A stretch of DNA of 64,000 bases from Amphimedon queenslandica (lineage: Eukaryota; Porifera; Demospongiae; Haplosclerida; Niphatidae): NCBI RefSeq assembly GCF_000090795.2, contig NW_003546251.1, positions 211,077 to 275,076 of the forward strand. The letters are read 5' to 3'. The notes beneath the pieces are model-generated. The model saw nothing but the letters and a program-made list of their open reading frames with translations. It did no database searches and was not told the origin of the DNA. Made by a program: the position numbers and the translations under genes. Below, piece after piece: positions 38,218-49,260 of the stretch; within the stretch, counting starts at the first letter, position 1, and each line of letters starts with the position of its first letter.

Positions 38218-39236
38218 CGTGTGACAGAATCTGATTAGAAAACTTCATCAATTATTATTATTATTAATTTCTCTGATCATAATTAATTTTAATCATCCCA
38301 ATTGGCCAAGGCATTATTATTTTAATAAAAATTTTATCATTAGTAATTATTATTATTATTATTATTATTAATTAATTTTATTCCAATACTATTTGCAATG
38401 GGCAGGGCTCATTAATTAACAATCAAATTTTATTAACAACAAATAATCTCTTCCTTTTAAAAGATTGATACAACAACAACAAAGAGCTGTAAATAATAAT
38501 AATAACAACAATAATAATGATAATAAGATGATGAGATGCAGCAAATAATGCTTTGAGTTAATAACAATAATAATAATAATAGTAATAACAATACAATTAT
38601 TATATCTATACAAAAGGTAAAAATGTAGCTTAAGAATAAATGAATCTAATACGAATGATATACGAAGAGACAAAGAGAGAGAGAGAAAGAGGGGAAAAGA
38701 AAAAAAGATAAACTTGACGGTAACAACAACAACAACAATAATATGATCATGAGACAATAGCAGCGCTGCCTTGTTCCAAGCCGAGGCAATATGTTCATAA
38801 CTAGCAAAAACTACTAAAAATATAACCAGAAAGAAAGAGAGAGAGAGAAATTTGAGGTATGACGATAGCAATATAAAGTACTTGTTGCTGATGCTACAAC
38901 AATAATAATAATAATATCAATAATTAAATAATAATATCAATAATATATCAATAATAATCATAGAGACTGATGAGAAAATAACAAAGTTTTGGCGAAGAGA
39001 GTTAGTTATTACAGAGACAAAATTAAATACTTTTTTATATTGATAGGAAAAAACAGCAGACAAACTCTCGCACCTTTCTTTTAAACATGACAGCAATAAG
39101 AATAATAATAATAATAATAAATTAAAAGATAATTGTATGAGAATAAGAGGAAGAGGGAATTTTGAAAGGAAGACGAGGAGGATTACTCAACGCAAATAAA
39201 ATCAAAAGATCTTATCTGTTTCTCCTTCAGGATTAG
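38218..39236. other. AAT-rich spacer between NT5C2 and CPEB-a (convergent 3' ends)
   Basis: About 1 kb of AAT/ATT-rich simple sequence that should contain the 3'UTRs of both converging genes. The open frame on the minus strand at 38416-38871 is low-complexity and has no recognisable protein features. No RNA gene seen. Confidence 0.7.
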
Positions 39237-39608
39237 TTAAACGACAGGGCGTGGTGATGGATTGGGAAAGTGTGAAAAGAAGTTGATTGCGCGTGGGCGG
39301 TCTCCGTTCTCCTTGATGAAGCAGCGATGGTTTTGAGTCCCCGGGGCAGAATGGACCGAGATCCAGCAGTGCTCACAGTAGTAGCGAAGGCAGTGGATGT
39401 TACCACAAAAGAATGGAGCAAACTGTCCGTCACAATTGACACCACGACACTCGTCACATATTTGATCATCAAGGACGTATGGTTTGACTTCAACCTGCAG
39501 TAAGAGAAATAGTCAGGACTTTATAAAATTTCTTTAAAAATCTAATTTTCATCAGAATCAGTTCAAAATTGAAATGCAACATACATGTAAGAACATGTAT
39601 ACGCACCA

Positions 39609-39639
<31 letters not shown>

Positions 39640-42600
39640 TATACTATATCCCAACTGAGTTTGACCCAAGAAAAACTGGAATAACTTTTTATAGGAATGT
39701 GGGATAAGGATAAAACTTTCACAGGTTCTTAGTCGCCCAATGCCATCACAGGATCTCAGGTCTTGGGTCTCTCAGCCCTTGGGAACCCTGAGAACTGGGT
39801 TCTCCCTATAAACCCAATGGCATACCAGAATGATGTTTTATGACAATTTATCTACGTCATAGTTTACATAAGAACATGTGGTCGAGCACCCAAACNNNNN
39901 NNNNNNNNNNNNNNNNNNNNNNNNNNNNNNNNNNNNNNNNNNNNNNNNNNNNNNNNNNNNNNNNNNNNNNNNNNNNNNNNNNNNNNNNNNNNNNNNNNNN
40001 NNNNNNNNNNNNNNNNNNNNNNNNNNNNNNNNNNNNNNNNNNNNNNNNNNNNNNNNNNNNNNNNNNNNNNNNNNNNNNNNNNNNNNNNNNNNNNNNNNNN
40101 NNNNNNNNNNNNNNNNNNNNNNNNNNNNNNNNNNNNNNNNNNNNNNNNNNNNNNNNNNNNNNNNNNNNNNNNNNNNNNNNNNNNNNNNNNNNNNNNNNNN
40201 NNNNNNNNNNNNNNNNNNNNNNNNNNNNNNNNNNNNNNNNNNNNNNNNNNNNNNNNNNNNNNNNNTATATATATAATATACATGAAGAATTTTCTCTTAG
40301 TCATTTCTGGCAAAATTTAGCCAAAATCTCTGTACTATTATATTATAGTACAGGGACTTTGTTTGACTCAAATCATCATCACACCATTATGTTATTCACT
40401 GTAGTGTTTACATTGTGTATGCTGCTTTCCCATCCCCCAACATGCAAAGGTGAGTCAACACAGCATAAAGTGAATCAACACAGCATAAGGTGATGAGTAC
40501 TGCATGCCCTGCTGTCTGAAGCATGCCTATCAATCTGTTGGTTGATCACTTAACACAGTTGCTGCGGCCATTATCACAACTCCTGTCATAACTGGCACAG
40601 ATACAATACCACAAAAAGCTACTGAGGACAGGGAATAATAATAATACCTTCTTATCAATGTCACCGTAAGTGACTTGGAAGAATCTGCAAGAGACAGCGC
40701 TCATGAAGCTCACTCTTGAGGAAAAGGTCACCCTTCCTGCTCCTAATGGAACAACAAAGAGAAACTATGAAATAATAGTAATAATAATAATAATAATGAT
40801 GATACTCATTAATGAATAGTTATGTGTTGTTATCTTGTAAAGGTCACATACTGCTAATCTACAACTAGATTACAGAAGGAGACAAAGACAGCTAGCCTCA
40901 ATGCCTCCTCCTTCACAAGAGAAGCAATAAGAAATCACAAGACAAGGCAACCCTGTCAGGGCTTTACCACATGCCACAAAGGGAGGCCCTGGGAACTAGC
41001 ACTATATTATACTGTACAGTGTTGAGACATGATGATGATGACTGAATATACACTAGTCCCTTTTAGTCAGTTCTTTTAAAGGAATACATTGTACCTTTGG
41101 GATACTTCAAGTCAGGATCACAGTCTATGCCAGCATAGCACACGTTCCCGTAGCGAGAGTTAAAGATGTCAGCCAGTTCAGCCGCTTTTAGTGGGCGTGG
41201 TACTCCTCCAATGAATATCGTCTTGCGTGGATCAATGGGTTGAGTGTGGTCCATGATGTAGTTACTATCAGAGAGCTTCCATGGGCGAATCTGAACCTAC
41301 ACACACAAAGGACACAATTAAAAACTACATGTATAATGTATAATGTGTATCGATCTTCACATTGCATGTACTGTATAGCCACAAAGCAACCAAAACAAAT
41401 AAGACAAAAGAATCATAGACAGCTTTACATTAAAGAAAATTTGAAAGTATAATCATTATAAATGACAATGATATATGGCCAATGCTTTACTATACCAAAT
41501 TGTAATGGCAATTGTAGGCATGATCCTTTACTATACCCAATTGTAAAAGCCATCCTATATTTACAAATATCACACTATTTGATTCCACATGCCTTCTTGT
41601 TGGTCTGTGTCACTGATGAGACAAACATGTAGAGCTTTCCATCGTCCAGATGACAGATCTTGATGAGCTGGTGGACCGAGGACTCCTCTTGAAATATGAT
41701 AAAGGCATAACCTAAGACAACACACCCAAGAATGTTTTGATGAATAATAAAAACTTATAATTGCAGGCTAGCCAATTTAAAACCACCCATATGCAATAAT
41801 GTGACCGCAAGAGTCTGACAAAGCACCTGATTTATGTAAGAGTAAATAAACTATACGTGTGTACTAGTAAAAGAGAGAGAGGGACGGATGGAGGGAAGAT
41901 ACCTTTAGGTGGAAAGTAAGCTTTTGATTGAGCTTTGTGAGGCCAGTCAACAGTTAGGGCACCAAACTGTATAAAGTGATCACGAATCTCATCTAGAGCA
42001 AAAATAGATGCATGTCAATACAAAATGCAAAAGACTTTGTGATCATTATTGCGATAATACGTAAAACAATGCGAAATACCCAATGCTTTCCAAATACAGT
42101 ATAGACAATGTGGTGCAACACTTTGCATGCAATATCATGCAACAGGTGATCGTTATTAGCACGAGAAGTGGCTAAAGAGGCTTTACCTTCATCAATGTCA
42201 GGGGGAAGACCTCCCACAAAAACTTTACGAGAGTATACGTCGGTAGACGATGAGGAGGATGGCGTCCCAAAGCTTGGAGGTGGATGAGAAGAAGTTGCAG
42301 CAGCTATGGATGGGCTGGGAGTACGTGAAGCACTGCTGATGCTAAGAGTGGAGGGGCTGCCTAATTGTAAAATAATAGCGTTATAATGATCATGCCAAGG
42401 GCCTCCATACTTGTTTCTTTCGAGTATTCCAGAGACCAACTGTAGTCCAGTGCAGCCCCAAAGCAGCTGCTTTCAGTGTTGTTGCTCTGTCTAGTATAGG
42501 TCCAGTCAGCCTTCAGGGATGATGAAGGAGGCCCGTTATAGGTTGGCTAGATACAAAAAATACAGTAATAATGCTTTCCTTTTAAAATGTCTCTCTTTTC

Positions 42601-42796
42601 TTAACATACATACCTGCCAAAGTTTTAAGGAGTTCTCCAGTGCATAGCTAAGCGAATTGGAAAAGGCCATGTCACTGCTGCTACTGCTGTTGTTAACAGA
42701 ACTAGACCAAAGACCAGAAGCAGTAGAGACGCTGCACTTTTCTTTTCCAACGACAGCTGCAAGTGGTCGAGTTTGAAAGCCAAGACTCGCTTCCAT
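39237..42796 (-). CDS. CPEB: Cytoplasmic polyadenylation element-binding protein, copy a
   Basis: Translational regulator of mRNAs with U-rich 3'UTR elements, of the CPEB2/3/4 type. About eight exons; start MEASLGFQTRPLA at 42796 is the only ATG in its open frame. A Ser-rich N-terminus is followed by RRM1 with YSRKVFVGGLPPDIDE (near 42200), DHFIQFGALTVDWPHK and FPPKG; then RRM2 with VQIRPWKLSDSNYIMD and KTIFIGGVPRPLKAAEL (41095-41296). The C-terminal ZZ-type zinc domain, VEVKPYVLDDQICDECRG to YYCEHCWISVHS, is in the last exon (39237-39494). The tail is longer than in vertebrates (NFFSHFPNPSPRPVV). The intron after the 41593-41711 exon appears to use a GC donor. An assembly gap (39896-40265) lies in the intron before the last exon. 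A paralogue lies 583 bp upstream. Confidence 0.92.
39520..39622 (-). repeat. Family A fragment in CPEB-a intron
   Basis: Reverse-orientation piece with TTTTCATCAGAATCAGTTCA and ATGCAACATACATGTAAG-type boxes, ending in an (AT)n run. Confidence 0.6.
39896..40265. other. Assembly gap (370 N)
   Basis: Unknown bases inside the last intron of CPEB-a, flanked by (TA)n and by family A sequence on both sides; a collapsed tandem repeat is the likely cause. Confidence 0.95.
40283..40370 (-). repeat. Family A fragment beside the assembly gap
   Basis: GAAGAATTTTCTCTTAGTCA, then a slightly expanded palindromic core (CTGTACTATTATATTATAGT) and GGGACTTTG. It matches the core end of the family. Confidence 0.65.
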
Positions 42797-43032
42797 AGCT
42801 ACGTATCTAGCTACACACCCTTCGGTTACTATGCTACCAGGCACGCTGTGAGCTATAGCTATGCTCAGAGATGGGGGAGATGAGTGTAGCAGTGAATGGA
42901 AGAACAATGTCCACCTTCAATGGCAAAGTCCCTCTACTTTCTCTTCTCTTTTTTCCAGCAGCTGGAATAAATTGAAGGAGCCGCTTTTTATGATGAATTC
43001 AAGAAGCGATTCAATAATAGTTATTAATATTA

Positions 43033-43067
<35 letters not shown>

Positions 43068-43378
43068 AATAATCTACTATGAATAATATTAATAAGAATG
43101 AATGAGAAATGATTCCTCAGTGTAATAATGATATGGTTGCCTATAGTATTATAGTATAAACTGCATGAGAGAGATAGAGGGAGGGAGACTGGTGAGGAGC
43201 AAATACACAAAACAACACTCGATGTGACGAGTTTAAGTAGAAACAAATACAAAACTGGGCTCGTCAATAAAAACAAAGTAAGTTGCATAGAAACAAATGT
43301 GATGACTGTGCCTTTAAACGTCAGTAGACTCTCTTGATATATAGGGGTATATAGGGGTAATGCAGGTAGGGAAATAAC
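42797..43378. other. Spacer between the two CPEB genes
   Basis: Holds the upstream region of CPEB-a and the 3' end of CPEB-b, plus an (AAT)n run at about 43035-43070. Nothing else recognised. Confidence 0.65.
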
Positions 43379-45609
43379 TTAGGAAAACTTGTCACGGTCA
43401 AAAATATCCTTAAACATTGGTCGATGGTTTTGCCGACCAGAGAGTGAATGAAAAGTAGCCCAACAGTGTTCACAGTAATACTTGAGGCATGTAACGCTAC
43501 CACAAAAGAAAGGGGCAGGTTGTCCATCACTCTGTATTCCATTGCATTCATCACATAACTGGTCTTCTAAAATGTATGGCTTGACTTCAACCTACAGCAT
43601 AAGAAATAAAATTAATACATTGTAATGCAGTGCCAGTTACTGTAATAATAACTCTTAGTTAAAGAATTAAATCATTTCAAATTAAATTAAATTTAAAAAA
43701 AATTAATTACCACTCACTTTCTTTTCTAATGCACCAAAGACCAGTTGCATAAACCTTGATGAAACTGATGCAATGTAACTTGCATGAGTTGCAAAAACAA
43801 CACAAGCTGCACCTGCACAAGAGTACAAAAAGATCTCACTAAAAAGCTAAGGCTATAATGAGGCAGAATTCAAAGGTCAGCTGACCCACAAAGCTGAGGT
43901 CAACAGCATTGGTCAGCAATTATGTAATACATAGCACCAATTTAATTGATCTAACCTTTGGGATACTTTAGTTCAGTATCACAGTCTATTGCAACAAATG
44001 AAACAGGTCCAAACTTTTCTGTCATGACTTCTGCCAGCTCTCTGGCTTTCAGTGGCCTTGGAACTCCTCCAACAAATACTGCCTTACGGTTGTCAACTTT
44101 CTTGTCTTCATTGGCAAAGTAGTAGCTATCAGTGATTTTCCATGGTCTAATCTGACACTATTTGAACAATCAAACCATTATTTTAGCATTATTAAATGCT
44201 TTGTGATACCTTTTTCCTTGTAATGCTGGTCCCAGTGACATAGTACTTAATATATGCAAAAAGCTTGTCATTCTCAGTCACACAACAAGCCAATAGCTTG
44301 TGTACAGAACCTTCATCCTTGAACAACAGGAAAGCATAACCTATATAATGACATGTATAAACTATTGATGTAACCCAAAATGGGCAATAATTCATTATCA
44401 GCCTCATTGGCATGTAAGGCTTTAATAAGTCTTGAAAGGGACTATCAACATGAACAACTCACCTTTTGGAGGAACTCTAGACTTTGAATGAATCTTGTGT
44501 GGCCAGTCTATTGTAACAGAGCCATACTTCTGAAAAGACATCCTGATCTCTTCTACGTGTAAATTAACTACTTTTCTTTAGCGCCTCTCTTGGCTTACCT
44601 TGATCAATATCTGGAGGGAGTCCACCAATGAATACTTTTCGAGAGTACGTCTCATCGGTAGGCAATGGTAGCAATTTCTTTACCAGACAGTTAGAATCCA
44701 CGGGGGAAGCAATCGCAATTGATGCTGCTGTTCCTGAAGCTGGAGGTGATATATTGACACGTTTTTGAAGCACTACAATTATGAGGATTTTGTCAATAAA
44801 TATTGCATTATGACACAATCTCATTCACTTACTTGATTTGCTGGTAGGCGAGGAAGGGAGGGTATCTTGGAGGCTTCCAAAGTTAAAAGTATCCTTTCGT
44901 AAGACCGGAGAAGTGGGCATTGTACAGTCTATAGAAACCTCGAGCCAGCCCCTTGAGCTTGCCTTGTCTTTCTTTGATATGGTTGCTGCTTCAGCTCCTA
45001 TCTGCTGATGCATGTACGGGATTATAAAGTAAAATACCATTAGTAATTAGTAAAATGCAGACAGTCTCTCACCATTGTCTGATATTGAGTGATTGGGGTC
45101 TCAATTGGCTCAGGGGTGACATTAGGAAATATGTCATCAACTAATTGAAATTGATGATCAGCCATTTGCTCCTGCAGTGAACTATGATGAGGAGCTGTAG
45201 GAAGAGAAGAGACTCTCTCTCGATATTTCAGACCATGGCTAGGCGAACCATACTCACTGCCATGTTGATCACTGAATGACACTGAACGGTGTGTAGTAAT
45301 GCTTGGTGGTGGCATTAGTTGATGATGAGACTGACTACTAGTTGGGATCATTGTCTTTTCGCAATCACTAAAAGTAGTGCTGGATGGCTGTAGTCCTAAG
45401 CGAGGCAATGGTCGGTAAGCCCAACAAGCTGGTTCAGTCAAAACGGACTTGCTATCTTCAAGACTGTAATTAAATGGTAGTCTGGGGCTGGGAGAAGGAT
45501 TGCTCTCTCCTGACCAGGAATCTTTGAATAAACTGTTCATATCTTCAGAAGGACTGTCAGGGAACACAACGCTACGAGAGAGACCATTAAGATCTTTAGT
45601 TCCACTCAT
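43379..45609 (-). CDS. CPEB: Cytoplasmic polyadenylation element-binding protein, copy b
   Basis: Second CPEB2/3/4-type gene, same strand and same exon plan as copy a. Start MSGTKDLNGLSRSVVF at 45609; exon 1 encodes a Ser/Pro-rich, probably disordered N-terminus (QSHHQLMPPPS). RRM1 has YSRKVFIGGLPPDIDQ (44600-44772 exon) and SFQKYGSVTIDWPHK; RRM2 has VQIRPWKITDSYYFAN and KAVFVGGVPRPLKARELAEV. The zinc domain is VEVKPYILEDQLCDECNG to YYCEHCWATFHS, stop at 43379-43381. In the zinc domain the family's usual GxxC after CDEC reads GIQSDG, so one Cys is Ser; the other Cys/His ligands remain. The start lies 182 bp from the divergent MARCH5 start. Confidence 0.92.
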
Positions 45610-45791
45610 CAGAGCAACTTTTTCCTTTCTTCAAGCTCCGCTCCAATTTTAGAGAAGTGCGAAAACGCAAATGTACGAAAAAGTAGCCCCGCCCACTTGA
45701 ATTCCCGCGCGATCGCAGCAATGCCACGCCTAGTTACCCGCCCACCATCACAGTCAGCATCAACCGAGGCATCAACAGCAAAACCAACAAC
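45610..45791. promoter_or_regulatory. Divergent CPEB-b / MARCH5 promoter region
   Basis: 182 bp between two oppositely directed ATGs. More GC-rich than its surroundings, with CCCGCGCGATCGC at about 45703-45716. No TATA box is evident. A shared bidirectional promoter is inferred from spacing. Confidence 0.5.
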
Positions 45792-46884
45792 ATGGAAACT
45801 GATTCCTTGACTGTCAGTACCTCTTCACCTCTTTTAGTTCGTGCAAGGAGTGCCAACGAGTGAGTTTTATATAGAAACAGGGAAAGTAATGTAAAGGGAA
45901 GGAATAAACAAAATAAAATAAATCTTTTTTTGCATTATTATTATTATGTAATATGTTATTCAGGAAGCAGTGTTGGGTGTGTTTTGGGACACCAGAAGAT
46001 GAAGGCAGTGAGGAAGAAGAGTGGACAAGCCCTTGTCGTTGCTGTGGAGGTACAAAATGGGTTCACCAGTCCTGCCTACAGCTCTGGATAGACGAGAAAC
46101 AGAAGATGTCCTCCTCGATATCAGTCGTGTGCCCACAATGCCAGTTTGCTTATCGGATACAATACCCAACGTCCAACCCTATAATATTCATATATGACAT
46201 GGTAGAGAGGACCATTACGTATTTCTCTCCCCTAGTCTTAGCTGGTGTCACAGCTACGACTCTCTACTGGGCATCCTTCACATACGGGATAATAGCCATT
46301 GCAATGGCGATGGGTCGAGAGCAAGCGCTTGAGTTTTTCAAGTCACCAGAGTCAACCGTAGCAGTGGTCTGTCTCCCCATCGTCCCTTGGATAATTGTGA
46401 CTGTGAAGATAATCCGGCCAGAAGTCATCTTCCTCAAGTGTTTGTATAAGTACTTACTTCCTCTCCTGGCAAGACTATTGAAAGGTCTCTCTCTCGCTTC
46501 TCTCCCAACGAGGAGGCGTCATTTCCAACAAGCTGAGGTACAGCCGCTGTCTTACATATCGCGCTGTTTCGTGAGCATGGCTGCCTTGCCATTCATCTCT
46601 TCAGCCCTTGGACACTTATTGTTCAGATTCATGAATAATGGTGTGAAGAGAACGCTACTGGTAAGACACAATCACCATAATAATAATAACTTTTAAAAAC
46701 ATGTATCTTTTCATCATTACATGTACATGTACATACAAAATGCCAAATTGATTAAATGTGTATTTAAAACTGATACTGTAATAATTATACTGTTTTTCTT
46801 GCTATATAGGGCGGTACTCTTTACTTGAGCATGAGCTACACACTGAAAGTTATCCTTGAACATCACAAAGGACGTGTCATTTGA
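45792..46884 (+). CDS. MARCHF5: MARCH5-type mitochondrial RING-CH ubiquitin ligase
   Basis: Exons 45792-45859, 45964-46660 and 46810-46884; 279 aa, against 278 in human. MARCH5 (MITOL) is an outer-membrane E3 that controls mitochondrial dynamics and quality. The RING-CH domain is intact: CWVCFG, CRCCGGTKWVHQSCLQLW and CPQC supply the C4HC3 ligands. Then come membrane segments (PLVLAGVTATTLYWASFTYG; VCLPIVPWIIVTV; SRCFVSMAALPFISSALGHL) in the family order, ending RTLLGGTLYLSMSYTLKVIL and a short tail. It starts divergently from CPEB-b and converges on a RING-less relative 324 bp downstream. Confidence 0.93.
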
Positions 46885-47207
46885 TCAATGACTCATTAAC
46901 ATACTGACTATTCAGATTTAAACACACACACACACTACTCTTGCATTACTATACAAGATATTATTGTTATTATTATTTGTGGTTTTAAATCAGTATGTAT
47001 TAAAGTAATCTTCACATAGCAATATCAATGTGTGTGTGTGAGAGAGAGGAAGTACTGTGGGCAAGACCATAATATATACAACATATTGACACCCAGTTTG
47101 GGCGTTATTATAAATCACACACAAAACAAACATGAGCTTATTATTAAAATTATTTTTAAAATCAACAAAATTAAATTAAGTTGCTGTTTATTTATATTAT
47201 GCTTAAT
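46885..47207. other. Spacer between convergent MARCH5 and MARCH5-like genes
   Basis: 323 bp of AT-rich sequence with short (CA)n and (TG)n runs; should hold both 3'UTRs. Nothing else recognised. Confidence 0.6.
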
Positions 47208-49113
47208 TTACGTCTCTCTTTCTTCATCATCTTCAGCCACAGGTGTTGGACTAACGGGAGGTGGATTTGAATCTAACAAAGGATCGTAATTAAGAACTCT
47301 CCTGAAACCTTGCCTCCGATACTGATGATGTTTCAATACAGCTTTGAGACTGACTTTAAGCGTATAGAATGTTATAGAACCCTAGAAATGATTTGAAAAA
47401 GAGACTACTGATTGTACCTTTTATTAAAAAATAATGCATGCAATAGTAATAGCAATAGTACGACCCTCTATTAAATATTTAATTATTGTACTACTGATAT
47501 AATCTAATCTTACTCTTGTTTACATGAAGCAAGCAATGTAGAGCAAACATGATTCAATGTGCTTGCCAGCCCACAAATGAGAAAAACAGGTTAACCACAT
47601 GGATGTATCTGGTAAAAATTATTGACCCACAACTGGTGGGTGCATTAACCACTTTTCATGAATTATTAATAAAGTGGTTTTCTGGTTGCTTTGAAGCATC
47701 AAAACAATAATACTGGGTGACTAATAGCAATAGATGCTATGTAGCAAGTTTGAGGTGATTCAAATCAAAATTGGTTTTTCTACAAATTTTTAAAGTTACT
47801 CAAAAATCGGGCCAAAGTTCCTGTACTATACAGTACAGGGTCATTGCCAAAAATGACTAGGAGAGAATTTACCATTTTTATACTATTTCCTGATACGTAT
47901 ACATGTTCTTATGCTGTGTAGCAAGTTTGAACTCATTCCAATCAAAATTGAATTTTATACAAATTTTTAAAGATACTCAAAAATTGGGCCAAAATCCCTG
48001 TACTATAGTACAGGGATTTTGGCCAAATTTCACCAAAAATGACTAGGAGAAAATTCTTGATTTTTATAATTATTTCTGATACATATACATTGTCTTATGC
48101 TGTGTATCAAGTTTGAGCTGATTCTGATCAAGTTTAGATTTTTTACGAATTTTTTAAGTTACTTAAAATCAGGTCCAAAGCCATGTACATGTACTGTATT
48201 GTAGTGCTTGTCGTCAGCTCATGAAACTCGTGCTGTTTAGCTCACTTAGCATGCTTTGTGGAAAACCCCGATTCTACTAGAATAGAATCGTTTGAAATAG
48301 CTCTCCACTATCGCACGAACGCTCAAAGGTAGTTCTGATTGTAAACAGAAAATGTCTAGAGGATATTCAGTTATGAATACCCAGTACAAACCGTTGGACA
48401 TCTTTATATGAAGCGTGACAGTATGCACATCACATGTATATGCAATGAAGCATAAATTGTGTCTTCAATATAGCACACGTGTATATATATATATACACAC
48501 ACTTTTATATTAATCAAACTATGATAATATTTACCAATAGCGTCCGTTGAAAACTGTTTAGTTTTGTCTTTCCAAATATAACTTTCCCAAAAAGGTACCC
48601 AAGAAATGGTAGCATTAGTCCACCAGCTATACTCCTTGCCAAGTTATCGATTGTGATCGTTATGCTTCCCTTGTTGTTCTGATAGCGGAAAGGCTCTCTC
48701 TTTATTTCAGGCCAAAAGTAGTTTACGATCGATCCCAGTATAGGTGTCTTCGATATTACAGGTGCAATTCTCTTTCTCCAAATTGTTAGAGTTTTGTCTT
48801 CGACTTCTGAAGCTTCTAGTAGTACCAGAGCGACCGGTATCATGGGTATAGCTACCACCATTAGCATTGGGTGAGTGTTTGAGCTGCTAACAATACGAGC
48901 TAGGCCAGGACGACCGCCAACCATACCTATGACAAGTAGTCCATAGGAGAGAGCCGTGTAGTAAAGTGTAATAAGACCAATGGTAGTGATGCCAACTGGT
49001 GATACGACATTAGTTACAGATCTGTCTAGTCTTTCTACAGCAGGCAAGAAGTTTTCTGCCAGACGAAAGTGTCTTCTTCTTGGTCTAGTTCTTGGCTCTG
49101 TTTCATCCGCCAT
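47208..49113 (-). CDS. MARCH5-like membrane protein lacking the RING-CH domain
   Basis: Exons (minus) 49113-48535 and 47381-47208, one phase-0 intron; 250 aa. After a 32-residue basic/charged N-terminus (MADETEPRTRPRRRHFRLAE) the protein is collinear with the MARCH5 membrane half: GLITLYYTALSYGLLVIGMV, MVVAIPMIPVALVLLEA, LTIWRKRIAPVIS, IAGGLMLPFLGYLFGKVIFG, then SFQRTLL / GSITFYTLKVSLKAVLKHHQ and RRVLNYDP, which aligns with the human tail QRTILGG...RKILNY. No Cys/His zinc-binding cluster exists anywhere. A TTTCTAG acceptor and GTAAAT donor join the exons in frame, at the same QRTLL/GG junction as in the intact MARCH5. The 1.15-kb intron holds family A repeats. Loss of the RING implies no ligase activity; partner or decoy function is only an inference. 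Confidence 0.85.
47735..48190 (+). repeat. Family A repeat array with a perfect 38-bp palindrome
   Basis: Two and a half tandem units in the MARCH5-like intron. At 47987-48024 the core is a perfect 38-bp palindrome, half-site GGCCAAAATCCCTGTACTA followed by its exact inverse complement. GTTTGAACTCATTCCAATCA and GACTAGGAGAGAATTTACCA boxes flank it. Confidence 0.9.
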
Positions 49114-49260
49114 TTTGAACTTTTGCTTTGACCACGCCTATTGAATCCTCCCACATGTACAATCAATAATTTTAAAATTTAATATTTTTTGCAGCAAAAA
49201 AATGCAATAATAATAATAATAATCTATTATATATTTTACAAGTTCAAATTAGCTAAAAGG

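Noticed and set aside
38416-38871. 151-codon minus-strand frame between NT5C2 and CPEB-a
   Set aside because: Low-complexity Leu/Ile/Ser from AAT and GAGA repeats; no domain, no matching exon structure.
42797-42907. Upstream extension of CPEB-a to 42907
   Set aside because: The frame is open but begins with a TTG; the only ATG is at 42796. The same reasoning moves the GPR157-like start from 57212 to 57146.
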